64,000 nucleotides of DNA, from the NCBI GenBank assembly GCA_021613375.1, contig CM038728.1, forward strand, positions 30,280,575 to 30,344,574, read 5' to 3'. Each line of letters opens with the position of its first letter. The stretch's first letter is position 1. The position numbers and the translations under genes were made by a program. The DNA comes from Megaleporinus macrocephalus. Lineage: Eukaryota; Chordata; Actinopteri; Characiformes; Anostomidae. The notes under the pieces are model-generated. The model was not told the origin of the DNA. It ran no database searches and worked only from the letters and a program-made list of their open reading frames with translations. This document shows, piece after piece, positions 9,204 through 20,515 of the stretch.

Positions 9204-9568
9204 TGTCACGGGGGGGGTCTCAGCAGGAACGTAAACGGACACAAATGCAGAGCTTTATACTAATAAAGATGACTTTTAATAACCACGGAGGAAAAACAAA
9301 ACGGGGTACATACACAGAAGAATAACTACGAGATAGAAGGACTGGTATACAAACAATGACACGACAGAACACGACAATGACCAACCCAGACATGGGGCAA
9401 ACACTGGGTATATATCAACGGGCTAACAAGAGGGAACAGGTGACAAAACTAAACACTGATGGGGTACAGGTGTGCGAGGCGGGGCAAAGGCGGAGACAGG
9501 GAGCACGCGACGAAACAGAAACACATGGACGGGACGTAAACAAGGGCACATGGACGGGAGGCGTGACA
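9204..9568 (-). repeat. LTR (5' LTR in element orientation)
   Basis: Direct repeat of 7159-7523, offset by 2,045 bp and identical except for one base. It should carry the active promoter of the element, with transcription proceeding leftwards into the open frame that starts three bases beyond its end. Confidence 0.95.
9376..9415 (-). promoter_or_regulatory. Predicted LTR core promoter and RNA 5' end
   Basis: Reading the minus strand, an atatata box occupies 9415-9409 and 'gggttggtcatt' begins at 9387, about 22-28 nt downstream, close to the usual TATA-to-start distance. The start is inferred from this spacing and from the exact complementarity of that 12-mer to the site at 9191-9202. It has not been measured. 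Confidence 0.65.
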
Positions 9569-9573
9569 TATCC
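9569..9573. other. Target-site duplication, right copy
   Basis: 'tatcc' directly after the right LTR, matching 7154-7158. Confidence 0.9.
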
Positions 9574-9734
9574 GCACTCGCACCGGTAGTTCTAACACAA
9601 AGTAAACAAAGATGCCCCGCCCCAGTGTTGTCATGGAAAATAGCGTGAATACTACTATAAACAAGGCACCTAAGCAAATCTAAACATGTTAATAGTTCTT
9701 TGATTTTTTTATGGTATCTCAAAATAGCAACTAC
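9574..9734. other. Unassigned sequence right of the LTR element
   Basis: Flank of the insertion site. No recognised feature. Confidence 0.4.
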
Positions 9735-9935
9735 ACACTTAAAGTTGATGGTTCTTCAAAGGTTCTGTAATAAAGGTAATGGTTCTATCTAAGGGTATGA
9801 ACATTTATACACTGAAATGCAAGTGAGAATGTGTTGCATATGGTTCTACTAGGAATAAAGGGTAAATGGCTCTCTTGTTCATCCTATATGTCCAGTTTAT
9901 AACATTAGAAGAACCATTTTTGGTGCCAAGATCCT
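9735..9935. repeat. Fragment of a ggttc-rich non-autonomous element
   Basis: Contains 'gatggttcttcaaaggttct', 'aaggtaatggttctatct' and 'agaagaaccattttt'. Related phrases occur at 12440-12560 ('aaaggcaatggttctac') and inverted in the 324-1045 block. I recall this as a very common short fish repeat, but its class is unknown to me. Confidence 0.65.
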
Positions 9936-10489
9936 CTTGGCATGGCTATAGATTGGACATGCCTGACAAGCTTCTAGAGACCAGCGCCAGCCAATAGCCA
10001 GTCACTACAATATTTTGTTTAGAGCTGTTGTCGCACTTAAGTAACTGCCTAAACTGAATCTGATCTGTCCCAGCAGTGTAACTCTTCACACGCAGTCATT
10101 TATCTTATTTGAAATAAATAAAGGCCTCCAAATGTAAGTGTTCAATCAACTAAACATCTCATTTGACCCCAGGGTGAAGGAGCATACAAGTCATTCAAAG
10201 AGAACAAACATCTTCGTGCTGTAGATGAACAGGTCTGGCGTTGCTGTGGTTTGGAATCAGACTGTTTATTTTAACTTCGTCATTGTTTCAGTTGATCTTT
10301 CCAGCACCTGCATGTAAACCTGTTCAGCAGTGAAATGTCAGGACGGTACAGGAGCCACCGCAGCGCTAACCTCCAAATTAAATTAAAGAGGGAAAGGTCA
10401 AACCAGTCAGAGCAGGCGGCTGAAATCGTTCGAGTGAACTCTGACATGCTACTTATGAACGAGCTGCATTCATAATCAGCAGGGGCTGA
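9936..10489. other. Unassigned sequence
   Basis: Low-copy sequence with no recognisable gene. It passes into the 14-bp satellite at about 10490. Confidence 0.45.
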
Positions 10490-12200
10490 CCTAAACACCG
10501 CACCCCAAACACTGCACCTGAAATACTGCACATAAAACGCTGCACACATAACACTGCACACAAAGAGCTGCACCCGAAACACTGCACCCGAAACACTGCA
10601 CCCGAAACACTGCACCCGAAACACTGCCCCCAAACGCTGCTTGCAAAATACTGCACCCAAACCACTGCACCCAAAGCACTGCACCCAAAACACCACACAC
10701 AAAGCACTGCACCCAACGCACTGCACCCAAAACGCTGCTTGCAAAATACTACACCCAACGCACTGCACGCAAAATACCACACACAAAGCACTGCACTCAT
10801 AGCACTGCACCCAGAACACTCCACACAAAGCACTGCACCCAACGCACTGCACCCAACGCACTGCACCCAACGCACTGCACCCAACGCACTGCTCCCAAAG
10901 CACTGCTCCCAAAGCACTGCTCCCAAAGCACTGCTCCCAAAGCACTACACACAAAGCACTGCACCCAAAACGCTGCTTGCAAAATACTACACCCAAAGCA
11001 CTGCACCCAAAACACTGCACCCAAAACACTGCACCCAAAGCACTGCACCCAAATCACTGCACCCAAAACACCACACACAAAGCACTACACAAAGCACTAC
11101 ACACAAAGCACTGCACCCAACGCACTGCACCCAAAACGCTGCTTGCAAAATACTACACCCAAAGCACTGCTCCCAAAGCACTGCACCCAAAGCACTGCAC
11201 CCAAAACACCACACACAAAGCACTGCTCCCAAAGCACTGCACCCAAAACACTGCACCCAAAACACCACACACAAAGCACTGCACCCAACGCACTGCACCC
11301 AAAATGCTGCTTGCAAAACACCACACACAAAGCACTGCACCCAACGCACTGCACCCAAAATGCTGCTTGCAAAACACCACACACAAAGCACTGCTCCCAA
11401 AGCACTGCACCCAAAACACTGCACCCAAAACACCACACACAAAGCACTGCACCCAACGCACTGCACCCAAAACACCACACACAAAGCACTGCACCCAACG
11501 CACTGCACCCAAAATGCTGCTTGCAAAACACCACACACAAAGCACTGCTCCCAAAGCACTGCACCCAAAACACTGCACCCAAAACACCACACACAAAGCA
11601 CTGCACCCAACGCACTGCACCCAGAACACTCCACACAAAGCCTTACACACAAAGCACTACACCTATAGCACTGCACCCAAAACACCACACACAAAGCACT
11701 GCACCCAACGCACTGCACCCAAAACATCACACACAAAGCACTGCACCCAACGCACTGCACCCAAAACACCACACACAAAGCACTACACACAAAGCACTGC
11801 ACCCAAAACACCACACACAAAGCACTGCACCCAACGCACTGCACCCAAAACACCACACACAAAGCACTGCACCCAACGCACTGCACACAAAACATCACAC
11901 ACAAAGCACTGCACCCAACGCACTGCACCCAAAACACTACACACAAAGCACTGCACCCAAAACAATACACACAAAGCACTACACACAAAGCACTGCACCC
12001 AAAACAATACACACAAAGCACTGCACCCAAAACACCGCACACAGAACACTGCTCCCAAAAAGCCATACCCAAAGCATTGCACCTAACGTGCTGCAAACAA
12101 ATCACTGCATGCAAATCACTGCACACAGAGCACTGCACCCAAAGCGCTTCACCTAATGTGCTGAACACAAAACACTGCACACAGAGTATTGCACAAAAAT
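10490..12200. repeat. 14-bp satellite array (~1.7 kb)
   Basis: The core unit is 'cactgcacccaaag' with variants ending in acgc, aaac or gaaa, and recurrent blocks containing 'caccacacacaaag' and 'gctgcttgcaaaa'. These blocks recur together, producing a higher-order pattern of several units. Fourteen is not a multiple of three, so three units (42 bp) make a 14-residue peptide period. The unit has no stop in most frames, which explains frames of 369 codons on the plus strand and 405 on the minus strand. The edges are more diverged than the centre. Confidence 0.97.
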
Positions 12201-12429
12201 CCAAAAAGTCGAATCACACCCATATAAACCATATGAATCCACTTAGAAACATCACAGGCCTCACAGTGAACGCTTCAACATCCACTGCGTTTGTCTTCTT
12301 GTTTCGTTCTTCAGTTTCTGTGGAGAATCCACACGTGTGTAGAAAAGTGGGTCAGTCTCTGATGTATTCCAGGCCATTCCAGACCATGTAGAGGAGGAAA
12401 GGTCACCCCTGGTTTTCAGTTTCTGGCAG
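12201..12429. other. Unassigned sequence
   Basis: Sequence with no recognised feature, leaving the satellite and entering the next ggttc-type repeat. Confidence 0.4.
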
Positions 12430-12560
12430 TAGTATCTTGAAATATTGATGGACCATCTTAAAAAAGGTTTCTTCGTAAAGGCAATGGTTCTACATAGAAG
12501 CACGGATGCTCAAAGAACCTTTGAATGGTTCTCTCCATGGTGCACTGTAAAAAGTGCTTC
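12430..12560. repeat. Fragment of a ggttc-rich non-autonomous element
   Basis: 'aaaaaaggtttcttcgtaaa', 'ggcaatggttctacatag' and 'caaagaacctttgaatgg' match the family at 9735-9935. It ends near 'gcactgtaaaaagtgc', a short palindrome that may mark an element end. Confidence 0.65.
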
Positions 12561-13134
12561 ACGTGGTTAACAAGCGATTGAACTACATTAATAAATTTTT
12601 TTAGCTTGTAACAACCAATTCCACCACTTTATCTGGAGCAAACATCATTAATCAGTTAAAAATCATACACACGGTTATTATAAAAGATTTTAATGTAATT
12701 ATGCTAAGAAATAATGAATTAAATAGTTATGCAATGAGTTAAAGCTCTATAGATTAAGGTGTACACATTTAACAGCAGTCTGTTTGTCTCCATGTTAATA
12801 AATGTCCAGTATGGTTTTGTTGTTGTTGTTGGGGTTAAACACACTGTGCTGAAATAAAGCCCAGGATCAGATTGATTTCCTCTCAACTGAGTAAACAAAG
12901 CCTCAGGGGTATAAATACCCTCCCTCTAGAGAAACGTCCAGTCCAGCTGCCTGTCCTGTAACAAACACCCGCAAGACAAACTAGATTAAGAGCTTGGTTT
13001 CTTAAAGAGTGACCTCTCTTAGATGTGACACTCAGACCAATTCAGAACTATCCTGAAAACAGGAGAACAACTCCTCTTTTACTATCTTTCATGATCTTTT
13101 TCACTTTTTTTGAAAACAAATCTTATTATTTTAC
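12561..13134. other. Unassigned AT-rich sequence
   Basis: No gene recognised. A short tgttgttgttgttg tract lies near 12815-12830. The part around 12840-12960 is low-copy and ordinary in composition. Confidence 0.45.
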
Positions 13135-13600
13135 TCCCAACATGTGCAAACATGCCACACACTGCTGTCTGTGCTGGATTACGGTGACGTGATGTACAGA
13201 CATGCATCTGCAGCCACATTGAAACCTTTAGATTCTATATATCATTCAGCTTTAAGATTCATTGGTGACCCCTACAGCACACATCACTGTTTACTGTATG
13301 AAAAGGTTAGGTGGTCTTCTATTGATGTGCGTTGAGGAACACATTGGTTTCTTTTTATTTTTATAGAACTTTCTGGCTGTATGCTATCGTATATCACAAC
13401 AATGTTCACTGAGAATAGTACAAATTACAGAACACGCTCCAGTGACTATCACCCTTCAGTTTCCTAGAGCTTTTACTGAACTGGGAAAATCTGCTTTTAG
13501 CTACAGTGCACCAGCGAGCTGGACCTCACTGCAGGAAACACTAAAACTCTTAATTTCTAACCACCTCCGTTTGACCTGCCAATGTTTTTAATTTAATTTT
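13135..13600 (+). pseudogene. Relic of a LINE reverse transcriptase C-terminal region
   Basis: The frame at 13144-13335 reads 'LLSVLDYGDVMYRHAS' and then 'SIYHSALRFI' and 'HHCLLYEKVRW', a pattern I know from the region downstream of the polymerase domain of fish L2/CR1-type LINEs. Similarity resumes in another frame near 13480-13530, with Phe-Thr-Glu-Leu-Gly-Lys followed by Ser-Ala-Phe-Ser-Tyr. Stop codons and frameshifts separate the pieces, so this is a dead, 5'-truncated copy. AT-rich sequence to about 13895 may be its 3' untranslated part. Confidence 0.8.
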
Positions 13601-14179
13601 AGTAAATTAAACAAAAAAATTATGCTTTTGATATTCAGTAGTTTTGTATTTTTCTATTTTAATTTCCTTTTATTCTTTTTTCTTGATTTTAATTACTCTT
13701 ATTATTATTATTATTATTATTACTTTTATTTATTATTATTGCATTTACTATTTTAAGTTTTACTACTATAGTTATACCTATTTTCAGTTGAAATTTGTTT
13801 TTCTTTTACGATTTATTTAATTTTATCTCTGTTTTTATTGTTTCTTTTACATTTTAAGTACTCAATAAAATTCATTTTAATTTATTAACACACCTTTCGT
13901 TTTGGTTCCTACCCTGCTTAAGACATTAAGAACTGAGGTGGATCTACATATCTGTAAGAGTTTCCACGGACAATACAAGTAGTAGAAAGTTTGTTGTCAT
14001 GTTTTTCTACAGTTAAAAACAAGTGTTTATGATTGTTTTCACGCGTCTAGGAACACTTTAAAGGAAGCTATACGCTCCCTGTGTTATTAACGCAGCCAAT
14101 GAGGTTTGTTTTCTGCTTTTTGTATGTTTTTTGTTTTAACTGAAATTGAAATGATTGTATTGCTTATTTACACGTGTCA
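13601..14179. other. AT-rich sequence with (TTA)n tract
   Basis: A (TTA)n microsatellite occupies about 13698-13742. The rest is T-rich and may include the 3' end of the LINE relic. No open frame. Confidence 0.6.
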
Positions 14180-15015
14180 CGCCTAAAATTACACCTAGGG
14201 ATGCTTTTAAATCCAGAGGCATTAACATTGAGTCAATCCCCCATTTGCAGCTTTTACAGGTTCCACTCTGCTGAGAAGCTTTTAACAAGATTTTGGGGAG
14301 TCTGTGGGATCTTTAGCTCATTTATTCAGAAGAGCACATGTATGAGGTTAGACAGTGACATAGGACGAGAGGCTCACAATCTCTGTTCTAGTTCATCCCA
14401 AAGGTGTTGGATGGGGTTAAAGTCAGGAGTCTGTGCAGGTAAGACAAGTTTGCCCACACCAAAACTCAGCCAACCAGCCTGTATGGAGCTGCTTTGGGCA
14501 CCAGGGCGCATTGACCATGCTGGAAGAGGAATGGGCCCTAAACTGTTTCCACAAAGTCAGAAGCATATGATGGTCCAAAATGTCTTGGTTCCTTCACTAG
14601 AACTGAGCCTTGAAAAACACCCTCCATAGCATCATCCCTCCTCCACCAAACTTTACAGTCACAGTGCAGTCAGGCAGGTAGGTAACGTTCTCCTGGTGTT
14701 CTTCAAACCCAGATGTCCATCAGACTGCCAGATAGAGAAGTGTGATTGGTCACTCTACAGAACACATGTCCACTGCTCCACAGAGTCCAGTGCCAAAGCT
14801 GTACACCACTCTATGTATGTAAGGCTTGCATGCAGCTGCTTGATTGTGGAAACCCAGGCATGAAGCTCCACAGTGTTTGTGCTGATGTTGATGCCAGAGG
14901 AGGTTTCGAGTGTTGGTGACTGTTATGCACTATGCGTCTCGGAGCTCTGGGACTCCGCTGTGTAACTGTACGTGGAACGTGAGGCCAGACAAGAGAACCT
15001 GAGCGGGGCAAACAT
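14180..15015 (-). pseudogene. Relic of a Tc1/mariner transposase
   Basis: The minus strand retains the Tc1 landmarks in order. The first catalytic Asp sits in a Ser-Asp-Gln-Ser context near 14749-14751 with an in-frame stop two codons before it. A Phe-Gln-His motif near 14505 lacks the second Asp. 'DFNPIQHLWDELE' near 14390-14420 has Gln (codon at 14407-14409) where the catalytic Glu of NPIE should be. Two of the three DDE residues are therefore lost. Terminal inverted repeats were not found, and the N-terminal DNA-binding part is missing or unrecognisable. The plus-strand frame at 14174-14629 is antisense to this relic. Confidence 0.85.
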
Positions 15016-15505
15016 GACAGAAGCGCTCATTGTCATTTTTGGACACAGACATTTCTTAACGTATTTAAATGGCTTCAGCTAATTATTTGCAATTATATAA
15101 ACGTGTGAAGGTGGAGGGAGCCAGTAAATTATAATGATTTTATATGTGTATCTGCCACAACACAGCTCTCACGCTACTGAAAATATGTGTGCGGTACACA
15201 GGTGCAGCAGTGTGATAGAGTCTGTGTGTGAATGAGCTCAGCTCTTAATCAGACGGCACAGCGGCCAGCCTGTTTACCAGCAGCTGCTCACTCTCTCTCT
15301 CTCTCTCTCTCTTTCTCACTTACTCTACCTCTCATTCTTCTCCTCTATGCCTCTGTGTTTTTCTCTCTCTCTGTCCTTCCTTCTCCCTGTTATGGCTTTA
15401 ACAAAGTTCTCAGACTGAAATCACTTTCTTTACTCGAGCACCGCCAAAAGCAGCCTTAAACACAACTGGACCTTGTTCGCTTTGACATGGGCAGTTATCT
15501 GTTTG
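15016..15505. other. Unassigned sequence with (CT)n tract
   Basis: A CT microsatellite occupies about 15290-15316, with further CT-rich sequence to 15390. Nothing else is recognised. Confidence 0.6.
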
Positions 15506-17395
15506 ACTGGCCATTGCACACCACTGTATACTATACACTGCAGATTCATACTGGATTATAATCACTCCACAGTTATTACTGTCAGACTGTAAAGGCTATG
15601 CACGCTGCAGATTCATACTGGATTAAAATCACTCCACAGTTATTACTGTCAGACTATAAACACTACACACACTGCAGATTCATACTGGATTAAAATCACT
15701 CCACAGTTATTACTGTCAGACTGTAAACACTACACAAACTGCAGATTCATACTGGATTAACATCACTCCACAGTTATTACTGTCAGACAGTAAACACTGG
15801 ACACACTGCAGATTCATACTGGATTAAAATCACTCCACAGTTATTACTGTCAGATAGTAAACACTGGACACACTGCAGATTCATACTGGATTAAAATCAC
15901 TCCACAGTTATTACTGTCAGACAGTAAACACTGGACACACTGCAGATTCATACTGGATTAAAATCACTCCACAGTTATTACTGTCAGACAGTAAACACTG
16001 GACACACTGCAGATTCATACTGGATTAAAATCACTCCACAGTTATTACTGCCAGACTGTAAACACTACACAAACTGCAGATTCATACTGGATTAACATCA
16101 CTCCACAGTTATTACTGTCAGACAGTAAACACTGGACACACTGCAGATTCATACTGGATTAAAATCACTCCACAGTTATTACTGTCAGACAGTAAACACT
16201 GGACACACTGCAGATTCATACTGGATTAAAATCACTCCACAGTTATTACTGTCAGACTGTAAAGGCTATGCACGCTGCAGATTCATACTGGATTAAAATC
16301 ACTCCACAGTTATTACTGTCAGACTGTAAACACTACACACACTGCAGATTCATACTGGATTAAAATCACTCCACAGTTATTACTGTCAGACTGTAAAGGC
16401 TATGCACGCTGTAGATTCATACTGGATTAAAATTACTCTGCAGTTATTACTGTCAGACTGTAAAGGCTATGCACGCTGCAGATTCATACTGGATTAAAAT
16501 CACTCCACAGTTATTACTGTCAGACTGTAAACACTACACACACTGCAGATTCATACTGGATTAAAATCACTCCACAGTTATTACTGTCAGACTGTAAAGG
16601 CTATGCACGCTGTAGATTCATACTGGATTAAAATTACTCTGCAGTTATTACTGTCAGACTGTAAACACTACATACACTGCAGATTCATACTGGATTAAAA
16701 TCACTCCACAGTTATTACTGTCAGACTGTAAAGGCTATGCACGCTGTAGATTCATACTGGATTAAAATTACTCTGCAGTTATTACTGTCAGACTGTAAAC
16801 ACCACACTGGAGATTCATACTGGATTAAAATTACTCTGCAGTTATTACTGTCAGACTGTGAACACCACACTGGAGATTCATACTGGATTAAATGATACCA
16901 CAGTTATTACTGTCAGACTGTAAACACCACACACTGGAGATTCATACTGGATTAAAATTACTCTGCAGTTATTACTGTCAGACTGTAAACACCACACTGG
17001 AGATTCATACTGGATTAAATGATACCACTGTTATTACTGTCAGACTGTAAACACCACACTGGAGATTCATACTGGATTAAATGATACCACAGTTATTACT
17101 GTCAGACTGTAAACACCACATTGGAGATTCATACTGGATTAAATGATACCACTGTTATTACTGTCAGACTGTAAACACCACACTGGAGATTCATACTGGA
17201 TTAAATGATACCACAGTTATTACTGTCAGACTGTAAACACCACATTGGAGATTCATACTGGATTAAATGATACCACAGTTATTACTGTCAGACTGTAAAC
17301 ACCACACTGGAGATTCATACTGGATTAAATGATACCACAGTTATTACTGTCAGACTGTAGTATCTATATAAACCCAGCAAATTCATACTGGATAG
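15506..17395. repeat. 63-67-bp satellite array (~28 copies)
   Basis: Each unit contains 'agattcatactggattaaa' and 'cagttattactgtcagact'. The 67-bp form (15541, 15608, 15675 and onwards) carries 'cactacacacactgc' or 'ggctatgcacgctg' linkers. The form of about 63 bp after 16800 carries 'caccacactgg' and 'tgataccac'. Variants alternate in blocks, so duplication involved multi-unit segments. The last copy decays near 17395. No coding role. Confidence 0.97.
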
Positions 17396-18199
17396 CAATG
17401 ATTGATCCTCCAGTAGAACTAATGCATCTCCAGTGGCTGAGTTTTCTAGCAGCTGCTGGGGTTTGGGTGCAGTTTTCCAGTGTGATGGCTCTGTTCCAGC
17501 AGTTCACTCGGAGTTAGTGGAGATGCAGTGAAGATGAAAGTGATAAATCATCTCTCTTCTTTCTGTTTAGAGTGCGTGCACAAACACAGCCCTACAGTTT
17601 GGGGCCTTGTTAGTTTAGAGAACCTTCAGAAGAAGAAGCAGGCGCATCACCAGCAGGCAAGAGCAATTAGCCAAACTCAGGAAAATGTTTATTGGAAGCT
17701 GTTGTTTCGCCGGATGAATGGAGGATGTGTTTTTTTTTTTTTTATTCTGCTTTAGAAAAGTTCTCTCGCAATATCTTTCCTGTAATTCCGTAAGTCCTCA
17801 TTAAAAATCCACTGCGTGCGCTTGTGTAGACGTAGCGCTGTGTTCTTTTAGTTCTTTTCGACAGTTTTCCACTTCACTTCAAACAGCATTATTTTCCATT
17901 CGCTTTTGGCTCTGACTCCTCACCAAGTCTGAGCGTTAAATCATTTATTCTCTCACTCCTGACGTGTTGTTCCGAGTGCTCAGAATGCAACCCCACACAC
18001 ACACACACACACACCAAGGCTGAGCGCTCACTCTCTCCTCAAACTGCTGCTGCTGCTGCTCGAGTGAACAATTAATCCAGCGTCTCTGACAGGTGGCAGT
18101 GAAGGTCCTTGAGCTTCATTTCAGACACAAACTGTTTCTAAAGAAAACATCCAGCGTGTTCTGCTGCAACCTCGCAGGTTCATTAACAATTAATGCTGT
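17396..18199. other. Unassigned sequence with short microsatellites
   Basis: Contains a T-run at 17729-17743, a CA tract at 17996-18014 and ctgctgctgctgct at about 18046-18060. The remainder (for example 17760-17990) is low-copy with no recognised gene. Confidence 0.5.
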
Positions 18200-18300
18200 C
18201 TGCTTCTTTCTCTCTCCGTCTGTCTGTCTCTCTCCCTGTGTCTCTGTCCTCTCTCTCTCTTTTTCTCTCTCTCCCCCTCTCCCCCTCTCTCTCTCTCTCT

Positions 18301-18352
<52 letters not shown>

Positions 18353-18629
18353 ATTTGCGTTTTTCATTGACTGACATCTCATCCTTTTCCCTTTCTCCCT
18401 CACTATCTCTAAGCCTGTCTCTCTGGTAGTCTCTCTCTCACTCTCTCTGTCAAACTCTCTGTTCCTTCTTCTCATCTTTCTCTCTCTCTTGCTCTCTCCC
18501 TCTTCTCTTTCTCCCTTTACCTCCTCTTTCGCTATTTCTTGCTCCCTCCTTCCCTCAGTTTCTCTGCTGGTCTGTCTATCCCCCTTTCGTATCTCTCTCC
18601 ACACTCGCTTTCTCCCCCCTTCAACATAC
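18200..18629. repeat. CT-rich tract with (TA)n and (TG)n cores
   Basis: Polypyrimidine sequence surrounds TA repeats at 18304-18334, followed by TG repeats to 18352. CT-rich sequence resumes to about 18620. Ser/Leu-rich and Arg/Glu-rich frames on either strand are artefacts. Confidence 0.95.
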
Positions 18630-19315
18630 TCACGAATCAGCATGCCCACAAATCAGTATACTCACGTGTCAACCTACTCAGAAATCAGCATACTCACAGT
18701 GCAGCACACTCATGAGTCAACACACCAATCAACATGCTCACGAATCAGCATACTTACAAATCAGCATACTCACAAAGTAACATAGTCATAAATCAACATG
18801 TTCATGAATCAGTATACTCACAAATCAGCATGCTTACAATCTAGCATACTCATGAGTCAACACACGAATCAACATACTCACAAATCAGCATACTCCTGAA
18901 TCAACATATTCACAAATCAACATACTCACAAATCAGCATACTCCTGAATCAACGTATTTACAAATCAACATACTCATAAATTAGCCTACTCACAAATCAG
19001 CACACTCCAGAATCAACATATTTATAAATCAACATACAAATCAGCATACTCCAGAATCAACATGTTCACAAATCAACATACTCATAAATTAACATGCTCA
19101 CGAATCAGTACACTTACAAATTAACATACGCACGATTCAACATACTCATGGATCAGCATACTCACAAATCAGCATACTCCTGAATCAACATATTCACAAA
19201 TCAACATACTTATAAATCAGCATACTTATAAATCAGCATACTCCTGAAACAACATATTCACAAATCAGCATACAAATTAGCATACTCACAAATCAGCATA
19301 CTCACAAATGTGTAC
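18630..19315. repeat. 16-bp minisatellite (~40 degenerate copies)
   Basis: The unit is approximately 'catactcacaaatcag', with variants such as 'catactcctgaatcaa' and 'catgctcacgaatcag'. Substitutions are frequent and some units are shortened, so the array is older than the 50-bp array at 30.6 kb. Confidence 0.95.
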
Positions 19316-19786
19316 TACAGAACAGTTAGCTGGGGTGATCCTATGTTTATATTCTATTGTTGAAATACTGTTGTTCTGAGCCTCACTGCGTTGAGTTATA
19401 AAAGTGATGTTGTCAGTATACAGTCATATAAACGTTGTCGTGTGATTTATGTGATGGGGTTTCATTGAGTTAAGGCCCCCCAGCCCACCCCACCACCACA
19501 AATAGTGTGCTTCCTTAATGCTGATGTAGGAAATATGAGGGATGTAAATATGCAATTAAGCAGCTACAGTATCCCTAAACACGCCGCTGCAGACGTGTGA
19601 CACTCCTGAATCTGTGTGAGTGTGTTGGAGGTGTTGTGACTGGGTTCAGGTGCAGGTGCTAAAATAGAGGTGTGAGCCTGAGGTGTGTGTGTGTGACACA
19701 GAGAGCACACCTGGTTTATGCCACATTGTGGGGACCAAAGCCTGTTTATATAGTCTTTTTAATGTAGATCATTACATTTTAATGAT
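19316..19786. other. Unassigned sequence
   Basis: Low-copy sequence with no recognisable gene. A short gtgtgtgtgtg tract lies at about 19684-19694. Confidence 0.45.
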
Positions 19787-19805
19787 GATAATAATAATAA
19801 TAATG

Positions 19806-19837
<32 letters not shown>

Positions 19838-19851
19838 TGATAATAATCTAT
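19787..19851. repeat. (AAT)n microsatellite
   Basis: About twenty ataata units with a few interruptions (atg, ttg). Confidence 0.95.
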
Positions 19852-19855
19852 ACAG

Positions 19856-20515
19856 CAATGGTCAACATCAGTAACTGACCTCTCTAATGCTCAATCAAAT
19901 CCTCACAGCAACTTTCCAACACCAGTACCTGACCTTACTTACATTCAATGAAATCCTCACAGCAATGTTCAATATCAGTATCTGACCTCTCTAATGCTCA
20001 ATCAAATCCTCACAGCAACTTTCCAACACCAGTACCTGACCTTACTTACATTCAATGAAATCCTCACAGCAATGTTCAATATCAGTATCTGATCTCACTA
20101 ATACTCAATCAAATTTTCACAGCAATGTCCAACATCAGTATCTGACCTCACTAATACTCAATCAAATCCTCACAGCAATGTTTATCAGTATCTAACCTCA
20201 CCAATATTCAATCAAATTCTCACAGCAATGTTTAACATCAGTACCTGACTTCACTAATACTCAATCAAATTTTCACAGCAATGTCCAACATCAGTGTCTG
20301 CCCTTACTAATACTCAATCAAATCCTCACAGCAGTGTTCAACATCAGTACCTAACCTCACTAATACTCAATCAAATCCTCACAGCAGTGTTCAACATCAG
20401 TACCTGACCTCACTAATACTCAATCAAATCCTCATAACAATGTTCCAACATCAGTATCTAACCTTACCAATAGTCAATCAAATCCTCACAGCAATGTTCA
20501 GCATGAAGCCTCCCT
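19856..20515 (+). repeat. 53-54-bp minisatellite, array A (~12 copies)
   Basis: Each unit contains 'actcaatcaaatcctcacag' and 'caatgttcaacatcagtacc'. 'cctcacagca' at 19901, 19955 and 20008 gives periods of 54 and 53 bp. The same unit, in the same orientation, forms a longer and more uniform array at 34268-35690. Confidence 0.97.

Larger units (their letters stand above)
7154..9573 (-). mobile_element. Non-autonomous self-primed LTR retrotransposon (Tf1/sushi-like)
   Basis: A complete insertion. Two 365-bp direct repeats (7159-7523 and 9204-9568) start tgtcac and end gtgaca, and are flanked by the 5-bp duplication tatcc (7154-7158, 9569-9573). The minus strand is the sense strand. A polypurine tract abuts the left LTR (downstream in this orientation). 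A 12-nt site next to the right LTR complements the predicted RNA start, and a TATA box and attaaa are correctly ordered inside the LTR. The 1,680-bp interior carries one gag-position open frame and GC-rich minisatellites but no protease, reverse transcriptase or integrase. Movement would therefore need enzymes from an autonomous relative. Self-priming is established for the Tf1/sushi group of Ty3/gypsy elements. Assignment to that group is inference, because pol is absent. Confidence 0.9.

Noticed and set aside
10977..12204. Long frames (369 plus, 405 minus codons, the latter Cys-rich)
   Set aside because: Products of a 14-bp satellite unit without stops, open in several frames on both strands. 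No non-repetitive domain.
14174..14629. Plus-strand frame of 151 codons
   Set aside because: Antisense of the Tc1 transposase relic.
15506..17395. Regularly spaced conserved blocks that could suggest a CRISPR-like array
   Set aside because: The intervening sequence is repeated too, so there are no unique spacers. It is a satellite in a eukaryotic genome.
18116..18649. Arg/Glu-rich 177-codon minus frame resembling a charged coiled coil
   Set aside because: Generated by CT/GA repeats and a TA core.
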